The position numbers and the translations under genes were made by a program. Shown here piece after piece: positions 61,792 to 64,000 of a stretch of DNA of 64,000 nucleotides. Under the pieces are notes generated by a model. The model did not search any database. It was not told where the DNA came from and was given only the letters and a program-made list of their open reading frames with translations. Numbering within the stretch: the first letter of the stretch is position 1; each line of letters begins with the position of its first letter. Source of the DNA: Palaemon carinicauda (Eukaryota; Arthropoda; Malacostraca; Decapoda; Palaemonidae); NCBI RefSeq assembly GCF_036898095.1, contig NC_090729.1:77100890-77164889 (forward strand), in the 5' to 3' direction.

Positions 61792-61866
61792 GAAGACTTC
61801 CCCCTCGAAGACTTCCCCCTCAAAGACTTCCCCCTCAAAGACTTCCCCCTCGAAGACTTCCCCCTC
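61792..61866 (+). repeat. Five-copy 15-bp tandem repeat in pol of B
   Basis: The unit GAAGACTTCCCCCTC occurs five times (two with AAAG instead of GAAG). Element A has about one unit at the same place (8450-8470). The expansion keeps the reading frame. Confidence 0.9.
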
Positions 61867-62967
61867 GAAGACTCCAACACCACCCTCCTCTGTGACGTCA
61901 GTACTGGTAGACCGCAACCTTGGATCCCTGCTCCCATGCGCCGACAGGTGTTTGATTTCATTCACGGCCTTTCACATCCCTCATGCCGTTCTATTGCACA
62001 GCTGCTGAAGATGAAGTTCATTTGGCACGGCATTTCTAAGGATGCTAAGGATTAGGTCCGTGCCTGTACTTCTTGCCAAACTTCCAAAGTACAATGACAC
62101 ACGGATTCAGGAGTGGGCACCTTTCCTCAACCTCAGCGTCGTTTCGCACACATTCACGTCGACGTTGTAGGCCCCCTACCCACATCACAAGGACATCATT
62201 ACCTGTTTACCGTCATCGACTGCTCCACTTGTTGGCATGAAGCCATTCCCATGGAAAGTGCAACGTCCGCCTCATGTACATCTGCGTTACTCTCAGGAAG
62301 GATTGCAAGATTTGGTATCCCTGAGCACATTACTTCTGACAGGGGTACCACTTTCACCTCTCAATTGTGGACATTATTAGCGAATCTCCTGTGCATCACC
62401 CTACATCAGACACCTGCCTACGACCCCGCTGCCAATAGAATGGTTGAACGTTTTCATCATACCCTCAAAGCAGCTTTGATGTCCCGCTGCAAGGATTGCA
62501 ACTGGTTTACTCAGCTTCCCTGGGTCCTCCTGGGACTAAAGACCACTCCTAAAGACGCCCTCGACGTCTCGGCAGCTGAAATGGTGTATGGTTGTCCCTG
62601 CCGAATTTTTTCGTTCTGCAACCTCCTCCGACGATCTCCAGCGCATACGTCACGTCGTGGGAAAATTTACTCCACGCCGCCAATCTTACAAGCCCCCAGC
62701 GAAGCATCACATAGCGACAGACTTGCTCTCTACAACGCATGTCTTCCTATGCAACGGCACTAGCAAGCCACCGCTAATGCCCCTTACACGAGCCCTTTCC
62801 TTGTAATCCAACACAGTCCGAAAGCATTCCTACTAAACATTCGTGGCAAAGAAGACTGGGTCTCCATTGATCGTCTAAAACCGGCTTATCTCCTGCCAGA
62901 TGACCCGCCTACAGTTCACCTCTCTAGATCAGGGCGCCCTATTTAACATATATAGTATGTCATTTTT

Positions 62968-62977
62968 AGGGTGGGAG
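62968..62977 (+). promoter_or_regulatory. Polypurine tract, gypsy B
   Basis: AGGGTGGGAG three bases before the 3' LTR. Confidence 0.7.
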
Positions 62978-62980
62978 CCA

Positions 62981-63255
62981 TGTACCAACTGTGTGTCACA
63001 GGATTGTACATAGTAATGATATTTCATTTTGTGTATATATCATGCTTGTATCTTCTCTCTCCCCTCGCACTGACAAGAATCTGAAATAACATTGTCTGTT
63101 TTTCTCACCGCTAACTGTTACCCAGTGCAGGGTTGGTTGAACAGGAAGTATCCTGTTGCCTTTGAGTATGTATATAAAAGCGAGTGTTTTGTAATAAAGT
63201 TACTCAGATGCTTTCATCCTGCCTTTGAGTCACACCCTTCTCTTGGCTCGTTATA
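62981..63255 (+). repeat. 3' LTR of gypsy B
   Basis: TGTACCAACTGTG to CGTTATA; about 90% identical to the 5' copy by eye. The last bases are ATA instead of ACA. Confidence 0.9.
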
Positions 63256-63960
63256 TTAGTTTAGCTACAACCATATTTGGAAAAGGAAGATGCTGTAGGC
63301 CCGTGTCCAATAGGGAAAAACAGCCCAGTGAGGAAAGGAATTAAGGAAATAAGTAAACTAATAGAGAAGTAATGAAAAATTAAAGTAAAATATTTTATGA
63401 ACAGTAATATCATCATTAAAATAGATCTTAAATATATATAAACTATAAAAACGTATAACAAAGATGAAGAGAAATAAGATAGAAGTGTGTACCCGAGTGT
63501 ACACTCAAGCAAGAGAACTCTACCACAAGACAGTGGAATACCATGGTACAGATGCTATGGCACCACCCAAGACTAAAGAACAATGGTCTGATTTTGGAGT
63601 GGCCTTATCCGAGAAGAGCGATTTATCACCACAGTCAAAGAGTCTCTTCTACCCTTACCAAGAGAAAAGTAGCTACTGAACAGTTACAGTACAATAGTTA
63701 ACCCCTTGTGCAAATAAGAATTGTTTGGTAATCTCAGTGTTGTCAGGTGTATGAGGACAGAAGAGAATGTGGAAAGAATAAGCCAGACTATTCTATGTAT
63801 GAGAAGATAAAGGAAAAAGGAGCTGTAACCAGAGAGAGGGATTCAATGTAGTATTGTCTACCCAGTCAAAGAACCCATCTCTCCAGCGGTAGATTCTCAA
63901 CGTGTGGCTCTTGCCCTGGCCAGCCTACGACCTATGGTCTTTTTTTTTGCCAGTTTATAC
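63256..63960 (-). repeat. High-copy interspersed repeat including a LINE 3' tail
   Basis: The beginning (TTAGCTACAACCATATTTGG, then CCAATAGGGAAAAACAGCCC) is the third copy here of the tail seen at 11280 and 16320. From about 63480 a different sequence follows (CACAAGACAGTGGAATACCA, CTCTTCTACCCTTACCAAGA, TGTATGAGGACAGAAGAGAA) that I recall as a very common decapod repeat. Short frames (for example 63464-63679) are not coding. Confidence 0.6.
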
Positions 63961-64000
63961 CTGCAAGTTTTCTTATTTTGTCAATACATCGATTTCTCTA

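Larger units (their letters stand above)
59860..62946 (+). pseudogene. pol: Pol of gypsy B (broken and rearranged)
   Basis: Protease DTG (FLVDTGACCSLLP near 59950), RT with active site YLDD at 60861-60872 (A has YVDD), RNase H, then integrase with Asp 62161-62163, Asp 62338-62340 and Glu 62446-62448 (D,D35E). Breaks: a 1-bp loss near 60412, CAA to TAA at 61216, replacement of RNase H sequence by an inverted gag piece (about 61329-61408), deletions that remove the RNase H DREL-to-H segment and RTDH (61500-61540), a TAG at about 62054 in the zinc-finger region, a TGA near 62097, and further frameshifts after about 62590 and 62790. Clearly non-functional. Confidence 0.9.
58714..63255 (+). mobile_element. 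Ty3/gypsy LTR retrotransposon B (CsRn1-like), full length
   Basis: A 4542-bp sister of element A with LTRs at 58714-58987 and 62981-63255, primer site, gag, frameshift heptamer, pol and polypurine tract. Flanks read CTAG on the left and TTAG on the right, an imperfect 4-bp target duplication. The LTRs differ at about 27 of 275 positions by eye (about 10%), so it is older than A. It carries rearrangements not found in A: an inverted gag piece in RNase H and a 15-bp repeat expansion in the spacer before integrase. Confidence 0.92.

Noticed and set aside
63464..63679. 71-codon frame at the right end
   Set aside because: It lies in what I recall as a high-copy non-coding decapod repeat.

Overview
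This window looks like repeat-rich nuclear DNA of an invertebrate, most likely a decapod crustacean (shrimp, crayfish or crab). That is inferred from three things: long AT, GA and CA microsatellites, the mix of retroelements, and a LINE 3' tail and adjoining repeats that I recall as very high copy in decapods. I see no bacterial operon, no rRNA or functional tRNA gene, and no intact single-copy host gene. Almost everything recognisable is a mobile element, mostly decayed, plus one very large satellite array.

Left part (1-25.5 kb). Scrambled Ty3/gypsy fragments lie at 1-612. A foldback repeat with GA/TC arms follows (1538-2083). A decayed ORF of a multicopy invertebrate family lies at 2660-4912. 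Gypsy element A (5415-9850) is complete, with LTRs, a primer-binding site and a 4-bp target duplication; its gag is open and its pol is broken. Next come the GIY-YIG end of a Penelope-like element with a hammerhead-like fold beside it (10153-10916), a reverse-strand LINE (11280-12700), a Penelope reverse-transcriptase fragment (15690-15965), gypsy C (deleted, 16425-19542), LTR/tRNA-like SINE rearrangements (19452-20270), and gypsy D on the reverse strand (20274-24022), which is split by a 1.25-kb non-autonomous insertion.

Centre (25,510-43,642). An 18.1-kb tandem array of a 54-bp unit holds about 336 copies. The length is a multiple of three and one forward frame lacks stops in the common unit types, so most of the array reads as an 18-residue peptide repeat (SFLLPSYFMRPTRAAGTS and variants) interrupted by scattered stops and indels. 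The array has higher-order structure: a roughly 100-unit (5.4-kb) block is duplicated in tandem, a block of nearly identical units appears in the second copy, and a 2.5-kb repeat lies near the decayed right edge. I do not recognise this satellite; it is the most unusual object here.

Right part (43.6-64 kb). A reverse-strand Cys/His-rich exon-like ORF with a strong splice acceptor abuts the array (43,643-44,110). After a GC-rich island come microsatellites, an RTE-type LINE (49,139-50,300, reverse), a gypsy gag relic (50,535-51,605, reverse), a non-autonomous repeat, and a DIRS-type tyrosine-recombinase retroelement (52,195-55,090). A second foldback repeat and a direct-repeat pair precede gypsy element B (58,714-63,255), a full-length relative of A. 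B carries an inverted piece of its own gag inside its RNase H domain. The window ends in a high-copy interspersed repeat.

Elements A to D share one Ty3/gypsy lineage. In A and B a Gag zinc finger of the CHCC type and a TGGTGACCCCG primer site point to the CsRn1-like group, and gag and pol are joined by a -1 frameshift at an A-rich site. No element here appears autonomous today, because every pol I can read is broken.
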